From the NCBI GenBank assembly GCA_012719125.1, contig JAAYAY010000177.1:1-35380 (forward strand): 35,380 nucleotides of DNA. The letters run 5' to 3'. This document shows positions 7,939 to 15,957 of the stretch, piece by piece. This stretch comes from Planctomycetaceae bacterium (GTDB lineage Bacteria; Planctomycetota; Planctomycetia; Pirellulales; Thermoguttaceae). The position numbers were made by a program, and so were the translations under genes. Position 1 is the first letter of the stretch. Each line of letters starts with the position of its first letter. The notes beneath the pieces were generated by a model, which worked only from the letters and a program-made list of their open reading frames with translations, had not been told where the DNA came from and ran no database searches.

Positions 7939-9075
7939 ATGCTAGCGGGACGAAACAATTCCACTAAAATGACGGGGTACATGGAAATGGTGACCGTAAC
8001 CGAACCGAAAACGAGGCCGGCCGTGGCAAAGAAGCAAAGCAAAGCAGCGGAAGCGGATAAGGGCAAGGAAGTGATTTCCATGCTCGAAGACAACCCCACT
8101 CTCAAGACCACCGTAGCGCAGATCGAGAAACAGTTCGGCGAGGGCGCGATCATGGCCCTGGGGGCCGACTATGCCAAGAAAATTGAGGGCATTCCGACGG
8201 GGAGCCTCTCCCTCGACCTGGCTCTTGGGGGTCAGGGAGTCCCCCGCGGGCGGATCATCGAGATCTTCGGTCCTGAATCGAGCGGCAAGACGACTCTGGC
8301 CCTGCACGTGGTGGCGCAGGCGCAACAGGCGGGCGGCATCGCCGCTTTCATCGACGCGGAACACGCCCTGGACCCCTCCTGGGCCAAAAAACTCGGGGTG
8401 CATTTGGACGGACTCCTCGTCAGCCAGCCCAGCAGCGGTGAAGAGGCCATGCACATTGCGGAGATGCTGATCCGCTCGAACGCGGTTGACGTGATTGTGA
8501 TCGACTCGGTGGCGGCCCTGGTCCCCCAAAAGGAACTGGACGGAGAGATCGGCGATTCCCATGTGGGCCTTCAGGCTCGGCTCATGAGCCAATCGATGCG
8601 TAAGCTCACGGGCGCGATTTCTCGGAGCAAGAGTGCGGTGATCTTCATCAACCAGATCCGGGAGAAGATTGGGGTTATGTATGGGTCACCCGAAACGACC
8701 CCGGGGGGCCGTGCCCTCAAATTCTACGCATCTTGTCGGATCGACGTTCGCCGGGTCTCGCAGCTCAAGGAAGGGGAAGAGGTGATCGGCCAGCGAGTGA
8801 AGGCCAAGGTCGTCAAGAACAAGGTGGCGCCTCCCTTCCGCGTTGCCGAATTTGATATGATGCACACGGACGGGATCAGTTACGAGGGAGACGTGCTCGA
8901 CCTGGCCATCGCCCACAAGCTTGTCGTCAAGGCGGGAGCCTGGTTCCGGTACGGCGATGAACAGCTTGGCCAGGGACGCGAACGCGTTCGGCAAACCCTC
9001 AAAGAAAACAAGAAACTAACCGAAGAACTCAGAGAGAAGATCTTCGCGGCCATGGGCCTGTCCGATGGTGCCTAG
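7939..9075 (+). CDS. recA: Recombinase RecA
   Basis: ATP-dependent DNA strand-exchange protein for homologous recombination and SOS induction. The 378-residue product has the core start [17 protein letters not shown], Walker A GPESSGKT (111-118), the MAW-type region [11 protein letters not shown], Walker [13 protein letters not shown], and the DNA-binding L2 region [20 protein letters not shown]. The N-terminus before about residue 58 is longer than in E. coli and variable. ATG 7939 has GGAG four bases upstream; ATGs at 7969 and 7981 are alternatives giving 368 or 364 residues. The acidic C-terminal tail of E. coli RecA is short here. An HtrA-like gene follows 37 bases downstream. Confidence 0.97.
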   Translation: MLAGRNNSTKMTGYMEMVTVTEPKTRPAVAKKQSKAAEADKGKEVISMLEDNPTLKTTVAQIEKQFGEGAIMALGADYAKKIEGIPTGSLSLDLALGGQGVPRGRIIEIFGPESSGKTTLALHVVAQAQQAGGIAAFIDAEHALDPSWAKKLGVHLDGLLVSQPSSGEEAMHIAEMLIRSNAVDVIVIDSVAALVPQKELDGEIGDSHVGLQARLMSQSMRKLTGAISRSKSAVIFINQIREKIGVMYGSPETTPGGRALKFYASCRIDVRRVSQLKEGEEVIGQRVKAKVVKNKVAPPFRVAEFDMMHTDGISYEGDVLDLAIAHKLVVKAGAWFRYGDEQLGQGRERVRQTLKENKKLTEELREKIFAAMGLSDGA

Positions 9076-9112
9076 TAGGGGGCTCGGGTCGCGAAATCCC
9101 AGCGGAGTGCCT

Positions 9113-10579
9113 ATGAGTGGCTGTGGTCGACGTGTTTGCGGGGCATGGATCGTCGCTGCCTGCCTGACGCTCAGCGCATCGGCTCAGGGACCGTCCCCGG
9201 CGGCGGTCGTTGCGGCCGTCGAGAAGGCGTTCATCGACGTCATTGACCAGTCGTCCCCCTCGGTGGTGGCGATTTCGCAGGTTCGTAAACAGACTGCGGG
9301 GGAGAGCCTCAATTTCGAGATCCGGCCGGGTCCCCTGGGAGCGGTGCTCCCCCATCAACTGCCCAGGCCTGAGGATGCGGACTACATCCCCACCGAGTAT
9401 GCCACCGGAGTCGTTCTGGACCGCCGAGGTCTGATCCTGACGGCCTATCACGCGCTGCAGCCCGAGTCGGAGTTCTTCGTAACCACGAGCCAGCAGAAGC
9501 GTTACCGGGCGTGGATCAAGGCGGCCGATCCGCGGAGCGATCTTGCGGTTCTGGCGATCGAAGCCAACGATCTCGTGCCCATCCGTCTCGGCGATGCGAG
9601 CGAGTTGCGAAGAGGGCAGTTCGTGGTCGCCCTAGGGAATCCGTATGCCGTGGCTCGCGACGGACAGGCGAGTGCGAGTTGGGGAATTGTGGCGAACCTG
9701 AACCGAAAGGCGCCGCCGACCCCCACCGAGGCGGACTCGGTAGGCAAGACCACCTTGCATCATTTCGGCACGCTGATTCAGACCGACGCCAGACTGAACC
9801 TGGGAACCAGCGGCGGCGCACTCGTCGATCTTCAAGGCCGCATGGTCGGCTTGACCACTTCCCTGGCCGCCGTCGCCGGATACGAAACCTCTGCCGGGTA
9901 TGCCTATCCAGTCGACGAGATGTTTCGCCGGGTGGTGGACACGCTCAAGCGAGGGCGCGAGGTCGAGTACGGTTTCCTGGGTATTGAACCGAGCAGCCTT
10001 TCGGAAGCGGAGCTCCGCCAGGGGGTGCGAGGTATTCGTGTCGAACGAATCGAACCGGGCGCCAGGGCGGAGACCTTCGGGTTGAAGCTTGACGACATTG
10101 TGACGGCCGTCAACGGGAAACCGATCTACACCACCGACGATCTGGTGCGCGAAGTGGGGCAACTGCCGGTCGAAGCGATCGCCAAGTTGACCGTCTTGCG
10201 GGAGGGGCGGGAACGGACGATCGAGGTGAAACTGAGCAAGTACCCGGTCCGAGGGCCCAAGATCGTCACTGAGCCGAAACCGGGGTGGCGAGGTCTTCAC
10301 GTGGAGTACACCACGGCGATTGTCGATCCGGAGATTCGCAAAGTGGCGGGCATGCGGTCCTATGACGATCGCGTGGTTGTGATCGACGTGGAGGGGGAGA
10401 GTCCGGCCTGGAATGCGGGCCTGCGTCCCGGCAAACTTGTCACTCACGTAGGCCGGCAAGCCGTGCGGACTCCCGCCGAGTTTGCCCAGGCCGTCGCCGG
10501 ACACCGGGGCGAGGTGCGGCTTCGCGTGGCCGAACCGGCCGACCGCAAGACCAACGAGTTTGTGGTGCCGGAGGCGTAG
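9113..10579 (+). CDS. HtrA/Deg-like S1C serine protease with two PDZ domains
   Basis: Exported protein-quality-control protease of the trypsin-like S1C family. The 488-residue product starts with a signal peptide (positive SGCGRR, hydrophobic core to about residue 22, SASAQ cleavage region). The triad is visible: H113 in LTAYHAL, D143 in PRSDLAVLAI, and S233 in LGTSGGALVDL. Canonical GNSGG is GTSGG here. Two PDZ-like domains follow (about 283-370 and 385-488). ATG 9113 was chosen because GGAG (9104-9107) precedes it and a signal peptide begins there; the ATG at 9065 would overlap recA. A periplasmic or cell-envelope location is inferred. The spacing suggests cotranscription with recA. Confidence 0.88.
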   Translation: MSGCGRRVCGAWIVAACLTLSASAQGPSPAAVVAAVEKAFIDVIDQSSPSVVAISQVRKQTAGESLNFEIRPGPLGAVLPHQLPRPEDADYIPTEYATGVVLDRRGLILTAYHALQPESEFFVTTSQQKRYRAWIKAADPRSDLAVLAIEANDLVPIRLGDASELRRGQFVVALGNPYAVARDGQASASWGIVANLNRKAPPTPTEADSVGKTTLHHFGTLIQTDARLNLGTSGGALVDLQGRMVGLTTSLAAVAGYETSAGYAYPVDEMFRRVVDTLKRGREVEYGFLGIEPSSLSEAELRQGVRGIRVERIEPGARAETFGLKLDDIVTAVNGKPIYTTDDLVREVGQLPVEAIAKLTVLREGRERTIEVKLSKYPVRGPKIVTEPKPGWRGLHVEYTTAIVDPEIRKVAGMRSYDDRVVVIDVEGESPAWNAGLRPGKLVTHVGRQAVRTPAEFAQAVAGHRGEVRLRVAEPADRKTNEFVVPEA

Positions 10580-10586
10580 TGGGAAG

Positions 10587-11135
10587 ATGGGTGATCCGAC
10601 GCTTCCGCCCCCTTCCATGTTGATCGTTGCGGCCTTCAGCCGTCATGGTGATGCTCTGGATTGGGCGAAGCAGCGTGCCGCGGAGCGGTGGGGCATGCCG
10701 GTGCTGGAAAGCGAGCGGTTTGCCTTCCGCGAAACCGAGTACTATCGGCGGACGATGGGCGAGGATCTGCAGAAGGTTTTCTGGGCCTTCGTTCCCGGTT
10801 TCGACCCGGCCGAATTGGCCGACGTGAAGTTGATGACGAACACCTGGGAAGTGGAATTCACCCATCAGTCGGAGGCCGCCGAGGAACGACCGCTCAACAT
10901 CGATCCGGGATACCTCAATCTCGGCAAGCTCATTCTTGCCTCCACGAAGGATTTCACGCACCGGATCTATCTTGCCCGGGGGATCTTCGCAGAGGTGACG
11001 TTGTACTATCAACGAGGTCGCTGGGAGCATCATCGCTGGACCTTTCCCGACTACCGGCGCGACGACTACCAGGCGTTTTTTTCTGAGTGCCGACAGTACC
11101 TGCATCGCTGGATTCGCGGAGTGGCAGAATCGTGA
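10587..11135 (+). CDS. DUF4416 family protein
   Basis: The 182-residue soluble product matches DUF4416 as I remember it: a short start motif (LIVAAFSRHGDALDWAKQR), the central FVPGFDPAELADVKLMTN, the conserved DPGYLNLGKLILASTKDF, and HRIYLARGIFAEVTLYY. Length is typical. The biochemical function of the family is not established. ATG 10587 lies 7 bases after the HtrA-like stop with only a weak GGGAAG before it; ATG 10617 is possible. The stop codon overlaps the GTG start of the next gene, so it is probably translated with the polysaccharide genes. Confidence 0.8.
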   Translation: MGDPTLPPPSMLIVAAFSRHGDALDWAKQRAAERWGMPVLESERFAFRETEYYRRTMGEDLQKVFWAFVPGFDPAELADVKLMTNTWEVEFTHQSEAAEERPLNIDPGYLNLGKLILASTKDFTHRIYLARGIFAEVTLYYQRGRWEHHRWTFPDYRRDDYQAFFSECRQYLHRWIRGVAES

Positions 11136-12286
11136 TTTTCGTCTGGCTCATCGTCGGCTCGCTGCTGCCAAGCATGCTTATCGCCTGGGGCGCCACTTTC
11201 GTGGTCCGCCGGTTCGGTCCAGGTCTGGGAATGGTCGATTCTCCGGGCCACCGCAAGGTCCACAGCCGTCCGATGCCGACCTGCGGCGGGCTGGCTGTCT
11301 GGCTGGGCGTCGTGCTGCCCTTTGTGGCCGGACAGGCGGCTCTTCAGGCGATGGTCGGCGGCAAGGCTCCTTTCCTTGTGGACATGCTGCCGCAGGGAAT
11401 CGTCGGACACCTGCCGGGCCTCGAAGAGCAGTCGGGCAAGTTGTGGACCTTGCTTGCCGGCGGGACCGTTCTCATGATTCTCGGCCTGATCGACGACCTG
11501 CGCGGGCTCGGCTGGAAGCTCCGGCTGAGCGTGCAGACCGGCGTGGCTCTCGTGCTCGCGTTGTCCGGCTGGCAACTCCAGGCGTTCCTCGATGCACCGT
11601 GGTTCACCGTTCCGCTGAGCGTGTTTTGGATTGTCGGTCTCGTCAATTCCTTCAACATGCTGGACAACATGGACGGCTTGTCGGCGGGCGTTGCGGCGAT
11701 TGCCGCGGCCATCCTTGCCGCCGTGATGTTGATCGCCCCCGACCCGATCACCAACCAGCCCCAACTGTTCGTCGCCGGATTCCTGTTGGTGATCGTGGGA
11801 TCGCTGCTCGGATTCTTGTGGCACAATCGTCCGCCGGCCCGGATCTTCATGGGGGATACGGGCAGCTACCTGATCGGTTACCTGATCGCCATGGCGACGC
11901 TGACGGCGTCCTTTGCCGGATACCAGGAAGTCCCGCCCCATGCCATCCTGGCACCGTTGTGCGTTCTGGCCGTGCCGATTTACGACACGACGACGGTCGT
12001 CATGATTCGCCTGCGTAATGGACGGAGTCCTTTCGAAGGCGACAAGAGTCACTTCTCGCACCGCTTGGTCGAATTGGGAATGACCAAGGCACAAGCGGTC
12101 GGCACTATCTACTTGACGACCGCCACGTGCGGATTAGGAGCGCTGCTGCTCCATCAGGTGAACCTCGTCGGAGCTGCCGTGATTCTCACTCTCGTCGCCT
12201 GCGTACTCGTGCTCATCGGCATTCTGGAAACGACGGGGCGGCACAACGCGGCCAGAAACCGGGACCAGGACGATGGGGCGAAATAG
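11132..12286 (+). CDS. Polyprenyl-phosphate glycosyl-1-phosphate transferase (WecA/TagO/MraY superfamily)
   Basis: Integral membrane enzyme of glycosyltransferase family 4. It transfers a sugar-1-phosphate, commonly GlcNAc-1-P, from a UDP-sugar to undecaprenyl phosphate to start surface-polymer synthesis. The 384-residue product has about ten hydrophobic segments and the family motifs: the cytoplasmic DD pair D121-D122 (LIDDLRGLG), NMLDNMDG (175-182), MGDTGSYLIG (240-249), PIYDTT (282-287), and HFSHR (307-311) matching the WecA/TagO HHR-type box. The GTG start at 11132 overlaps the upstream TGA (GTGA), with GGAG at 11118-11121. MraY is less likely because NMLDNMDG and HFSHRLV fit the WecA/TagO branch. 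The sugar specificity cannot be read. Confidence 0.88.
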   Translation: MIFVWLIVGSLLPSMLIAWGATFVVRRFGPGLGMVDSPGHRKVHSRPMPTCGGLAVWLGVVLPFVAGQAALQAMVGGKAPFLVDMLPQGIVGHLPGLEEQSGKLWTLLAGGTVLMILGLIDDLRGLGWKLRLSVQTGVALVLALSGWQLQAFLDAPWFTVPLSVFWIVGLVNSFNMLDNMDGLSAGVAAIAAAILAAVMLIAPDPITNQPQLFVAGFLLVIVGSLLGFLWHNRPPARIFMGDTGSYLIGYLIAMATLTASFAGYQEVPPHAILAPLCVLAVPIYDTTTVVMIRLRNGRSPFEGDKSHFSHRLVELGMTKAQAVGTIYLTTATCGLGALLLHQVNLVGAAVILTLVACVLVLIGILETTGRHNAARNRDQDDGAK

Positions 12287-14492
12287 ACGGGCCAAAGGAG
12301 AGCAGCAGCCGGAGGGCGACGCCCGCCCGGAGACTCCGCAACGGCAATCGGTTGCCGAGGCGATACTGGTCGGGGCAGTGAGCGCTCTGTTCGTGCTTCG
12401 TCCCCTCTATCCGAGCGAATCCGTTGCGGCCGAAGGCGACGGTCTGCCGGTCGTCATGTTGTGGCTCCTGACGTTGACGTTCTGGGCGATTCTGGTGGCG
12501 CGGCGCACTGTCAGGCAAGTGCGGTTCGGCCGGCCGGACGCGGCCCTGGCGGCACTCGTTGTGTGGCACAGCATAGCCGCCCTGTGGGCTTTTGCCCATG
12601 AAAGCCCGCGTCCCGCGCTCAACATGTTGTGGGAATGGCTGGGGCTGGCCGTCGCCTTCTTCCTGGCTCGACAGGTCTTCTCTTCCGGCCTGCAACGCCG
12701 GGCGATCGGCGCCGTGGTGGCGGCCCTGGCCGTCGCCGTTTCGATCTACGGTCTGTATCAGTACGGCATTGAACTGCCGGCCACACGCGACCTGTACGAG
12801 CAATCGTCCGATGCGAGACTCCGCGAGTTGGGCTTATGGTTCCCCGTAGGATCGCCCGAACGTATGCAGTTCGAGCAACGCCTGGCGAGTCTCGAACCAA
12901 TGGCGACCTTTGCCTTGGCCAACTCTCTGGCAGGCTTCCTGGTTCCCTGGGCGGTGGTTGCGTTGGGGATTTCCATCGCATTTGCGCCACGACTCAGTCT
13001 TCGGCAGAAGGTTGTGATCGCCTTGTTGCTGATTCCCCTCGGATTGTGTTTGCTATTGACGAAAAGCCGCAGCGCTTTCCTGGCGGTGGCCTGCGGTGTT
13101 GCTGCGACGGCGGCCGTTTGGTGGTTCGGCCGGCACAGACAGATGCAAATGCGTCGGATAATGCTCGTCGCGACCCTGGCCGTAACGCTGGTTGGCGCAG
13201 CGGTCCTCGGCGCCGTGATGGTCGGCGGTCTCGACGTCGAAGTGCTGAGTGAGGCCCCGAAGTCCCTCGGTTATCGGCTCCAATACTGGCAGGCCTCCGT
13301 GGCCATGATACGGGATATGCCGCTCCTCGGATGCGGTCCCGGCAATTTCCAGAATCGCTATACCGCCTACAAGCTGCCGGACGCCAGCGAAGAGATTGCC
13401 GATCCCCACAACTTTCTCTTGGAGGTGTGGGCCACTGCAGGAACGCCCGCGGCGATTGCGCTCGTGGCGACTATCGGAGCGTTCTGCTTGTGCGTGCTGC
13501 GACCGTCTCAACGGACTGCCGAAGGCTCCGTGGAAACACCGGAGTACCGCGTTCTGCAATCGCCGGATCTGGCAGCGATTCTGGGCGGCGCCGTCGTCGG
13601 GGTATTGCTGTCGCTCCCCATCAGTGTTTTCAGTGCGGCGCCGCCGAATTGGTGGGTTCTGTTGGCGGTCCTTCCGGTGGGGGCCGCGGTGTTGATGACT
13701 CTGGTGCCATGGATTGCACGCGGCCATGAGTCTGCAGCGCTGTGGACGTTGGCGGCCTCGGCCCTGCTGGTCCATCTGCTGTTTGCCGGCGGGATCGCAT
13801 TTCCGGGAGTCGCCGGCAGCTTGTGGCTGCTTGCCGCACTGGCCTTGAATGCCTCCCAATGCGGGGAGCGAGAGGTTCGTGCGGGGGTGGGGACGGCGGT
13901 CGTCGCGGTGACATTGGCATTGCTTGTGGCGTGCCATGTCACCGGTTACCTGCCGACCCTTGTGGCCAGATCTCGGCTCGGACAAGCCTACTCCCCCAAC
14001 GTCGATCCCGAGCCATTACTGCGGGAGGCGGCCGCAGCCGATCCGTGGGCCATCGAACCCCGGAAGCTCTTGGCTGATCTTGCGTATCAGCGGTGGGTGC
14101 TTCAACCGGGCGACGAGAATCTGGCGCGCTTCGATCATGCCGTGAGCGAGACGCTTAGCCGGGCACCACGAGGGGCCACGCTCCGGCACCAGTTTGGCCG
14201 GGAGTACTGCGAGGGCTACCGCCTCTGTCAGAACCAAGCGCTCCTTGAACGAGCCGTGCAACTGCTCGAATCGGCCACAGCCCTCTACCCGAACAGTTGC
14301 CAGATACGGGCCGATCTGGCCGAGTCCTACCTCCTGGCGGGAGATCGGGCGGGGTATGAACGGGAGCGGGATGAGGCCTTCCGTTTAGAGAAACTGACGC
14401 CCCACCTGGACAAGAGGCTTTCGAAAGAACAACGGCAGCGGCTGAGCCGTACTGTTCTTGCGCCGGAGGTGCGCGCCGTACCCCCCGAGTAG
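12273..14492 (+). CDS. O-antigen ligase/polymerase family (Wzy_C) membrane protein with TPR-like tail
   Basis: The 739-residue product has about twelve or more membrane helices (residues 30-560) and the Wzy_C/WaaL-type periplasmic loop. Visible pieces are LTKSRSAFLAVACG, then YRLQYWQASVAMIRDMPLLG, GCGPGNF, and EIADPHNFLLEVWATAG. The region after about residue 590 is soluble and helical, with TPR-like repeats (LLREAAAADPWAIEPRKLLA, LLESATALYPNSCQIRADLA). Family knowledge: these proteins polymerise or ligate lipid-linked glycans at the outer face of the inner membrane. The start overlaps the glycosyl-1-phosphate transferase by 14 bases, tying the two to one polysaccharide or glycoprotein pathway. 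Protein O-oligosaccharyltransferases share this fold, so the acceptor is unknown. Confidence 0.82.
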   Translation: MGRNRRAKGEQQPEGDARPETPQRQSVAEAILVGAVSALFVLRPLYPSESVAAEGDGLPVVMLWLLTLTFWAILVARRTVRQVRFGRPDAALAALVVWHSIAALWAFAHESPRPALNMLWEWLGLAVAFFLARQVFSSGLQRRAIGAVVAALAVAVSIYGLYQYGIELPATRDLYEQSSDARLRELGLWFPVGSPERMQFEQRLASLEPMATFALANSLAGFLVPWAVVALGISIAFAPRLSLRQKVVIALLLIPLGLCLLLTKSRSAFLAVACGVAATAAVWWFGRHRQMQMRRIMLVATLAVTLVGAAVLGAVMVGGLDVEVLSEAPKSLGYRLQYWQASVAMIRDMPLLGCGPGNFQNRYTAYKLPDASEEIADPHNFLLEVWATAGTPAAIALVATIGAFCLCVLRPSQRTAEGSVETPEYRVLQSPDLAAILGGAVVGVLLSLPISVFSAAPPNWWVLLAVLPVGAAVLMTLVPWIARGHESAALWTLAASALLVHLLFAGGIAFPGVAGSLWLLAALALNASQCGEREVRAGVGTAVVAVTLALLVACHVTGYLPTLVARSRLGQAYSPNVDPEPLLREAAAADPWAIEPRKLLADLAYQRWVLQPGDENLARFDHAVSETLSRAPRGATLRHQFGREYCEGYRLCQNQALLERAVQLLESATALYPNSCQIRADLAESYLLAGDRAGYERERDEAFRLEKLTPHLDKRLSKEQRQRLSRTVLAPEVRAVPPE

Positions 14493-14515
14493 GGACGGCG
14501 GCGAGAGTGCCGGTG

Positions 14516-14524
14516 TGATATACT
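14516..14524 (+). promoter_or_regulatory. Possible extended -10 promoter for the DUF1573 gene
   Basis: TGATATACT (14516-14524) is a TGn-extended -10 element with no clear -35. It lies about 140 bases upstream of the DUF1573 start. The 173-base spacer after the polymerase gene holds no other recognisable element. Confidence 0.35.
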
Positions 14525-14665
14525 AAGAGCCTTGGAACCGGCAACGGCTCCGCTGCTTGCCTGCACGAGCGCCCGCCGGATGCAGGACCGTTTGCTCAGG
14601 CCTCTGCAAGATGAGTCGCCTTCTTGTTACCCCTCTGCTGGACTATTTCAAGAGTTTCGTAAGAA

Positions 14666-15817
14666 ATGCGAATCACGATCATTCTTCTGGTTGCCGCTGT
14701 CGCCGGGACTGCTCTAGGGGCCGGGATAGCGGCGCGGTCTTTCTACCGTTTCCCGGAACAATCGAATCTGGAACTTGGGCTTGTCGCCCCCGAAAAGAAC
14801 CTCACGGAGGGATTTCCCTCGGTGGAGGTGGATGAAAAGGAATACGATTTTGGGGCGATGGACAGCCATCTGACCGGAAAACACGCATTCGTGTTCCGCA
14901 ACGTGGGAAAGGCCCCTCTCAAGCTGGAGGCCGGGCAAACTACGTGCAAGTGTACCTTGAGTGATATTGGCGACGGGATCATTCCTCCGGGCGAGTCGGG
15001 AGAGGTCACGCTGGAATGGCATGGGCGGGACTTTGTGGGGCCGTTCAGCCAAACGGCGACCATCAAGACCAATGATCCGCGAAACCTGTTGGTTGACCTC
15101 AAAGTCCATGGGGAAATGATCGCCAAAGCCCGTCTGGTGCCCGATTCTCTGCTATTCACCTCGGCGACAGCCGGACAAGCTGCCCATGGGAGCGTGACGC
15201 TTTTTGGATATGGCGACGCGCCCTGGAAGCTCACTGGATACGAGGTGGATGAACCGGAGGGGGTGGATGTCTCGTATTCGCCGCTGTCGTCCGACGAGGT
15301 AAAACAGGAAGCTTACGCAAAGTTCGGTTATCGAATTGAAGTGACGACAAAACCAGGGTTGCCTCTCGGGCCATTTAAGAGGAGAATCCGCCTCCTGACG
15401 AGCGCCGAAGACCCGAAGGAGTTGTCCCTCCCGGTTCAAGGAACGATATCGAGCGAGATCGCCATTCTTGGAGCGGGGTGGCATGCCGACCAAGGGATGC
15501 TCCGGCTCGGTACGTTGGAAGGGTCGAAGACGGTGCGGAAGTTGTTGTTGCGGGTCGGAGGGCTTCAGCCGGATCAGGTGCAGTTCGAGGTGGCTGAAGT
15601 CCATCCAGAGTTTGTAGTCGTTCGGTTGGGCGAACCTTCGAGCCCGCCGGGTAGTCGCGTGGCAGTGACTCCGCTCGAGATCGAGATTCCTGAAGGGAGT
15701 CCCCCATGCAATTTCCTTGGTCCCAACTTGGAGAGGCTTGGTCGCATTCGCCTGAAGACGACCCATGCAAGCGTGAAGGAACTGGACATTCATCTTCAGT
15801 TCCTGATCCGCGGGTAG
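14666..15817 (+). CDS. Exported DUF1573 domain protein
   Basis: The 383-residue product starts with a hydrophobic segment (residues 3-21, ILLVAAVAGTALGAG) acting as signal peptide or membrane anchor. It then has a DUF1573 immunoglobulin-like domain: YDFGAMDSHLTGKHAFVFRN, the conserved cysteine motif TTCKCTLSD, and GESGEVTLEW. The remainder is beta-rich, probably further Ig-like domains of the same type. Function of the family is not established. In planctomycetes such proteins are numerous and envelope-associated. The start ATG 14666 has only a weak upstream GTAAG. The gene lies 140 bases before the exported cytochrome and may be cotranscribed with it. Confidence 0.82.
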   Translation: MRITIILLVAAVAGTALGAGIAARSFYRFPEQSNLELGLVAPEKNLTEGFPSVEVDEKEYDFGAMDSHLTGKHAFVFRNVGKAPLKLEAGQTTCKCTLSDIGDGIIPPGESGEVTLEWHGRDFVGPFSQTATIKTNDPRNLLVDLKVHGEMIAKARLVPDSLLFTSATAGQAAHGSVTLFGYGDAPWKLTGYEVDEPEGVDVSYSPLSSDEVKQEAYAKFGYRIEVTTKPGLPLGPFKRRIRLLTSAEDPKELSLPVQGTISSEIAILGAGWHADQGMLRLGTLEGSKTVRKLLLRVGGLQPDQVQFEVAEVHPEFVVVRLGEPSSPPGSRVAVTPLEIEIPEGSPPCNFLGPNLERLGRIRLKTTHASVKELDIHLQFLIRG

Positions 15818-15957
15818 TCTGGGTTGCCAGGTGGTTCGGCAGGCCGAGCATGGACGTATTAGGCCGATCCAGGTTCCGCGGGAGTCTTCGCTCGTTGTCT
15901 CGGGCGGGACGATTTTCGGAAGCGGAACGCGGGCGGGCCGGATCAATTGAGGCCATA

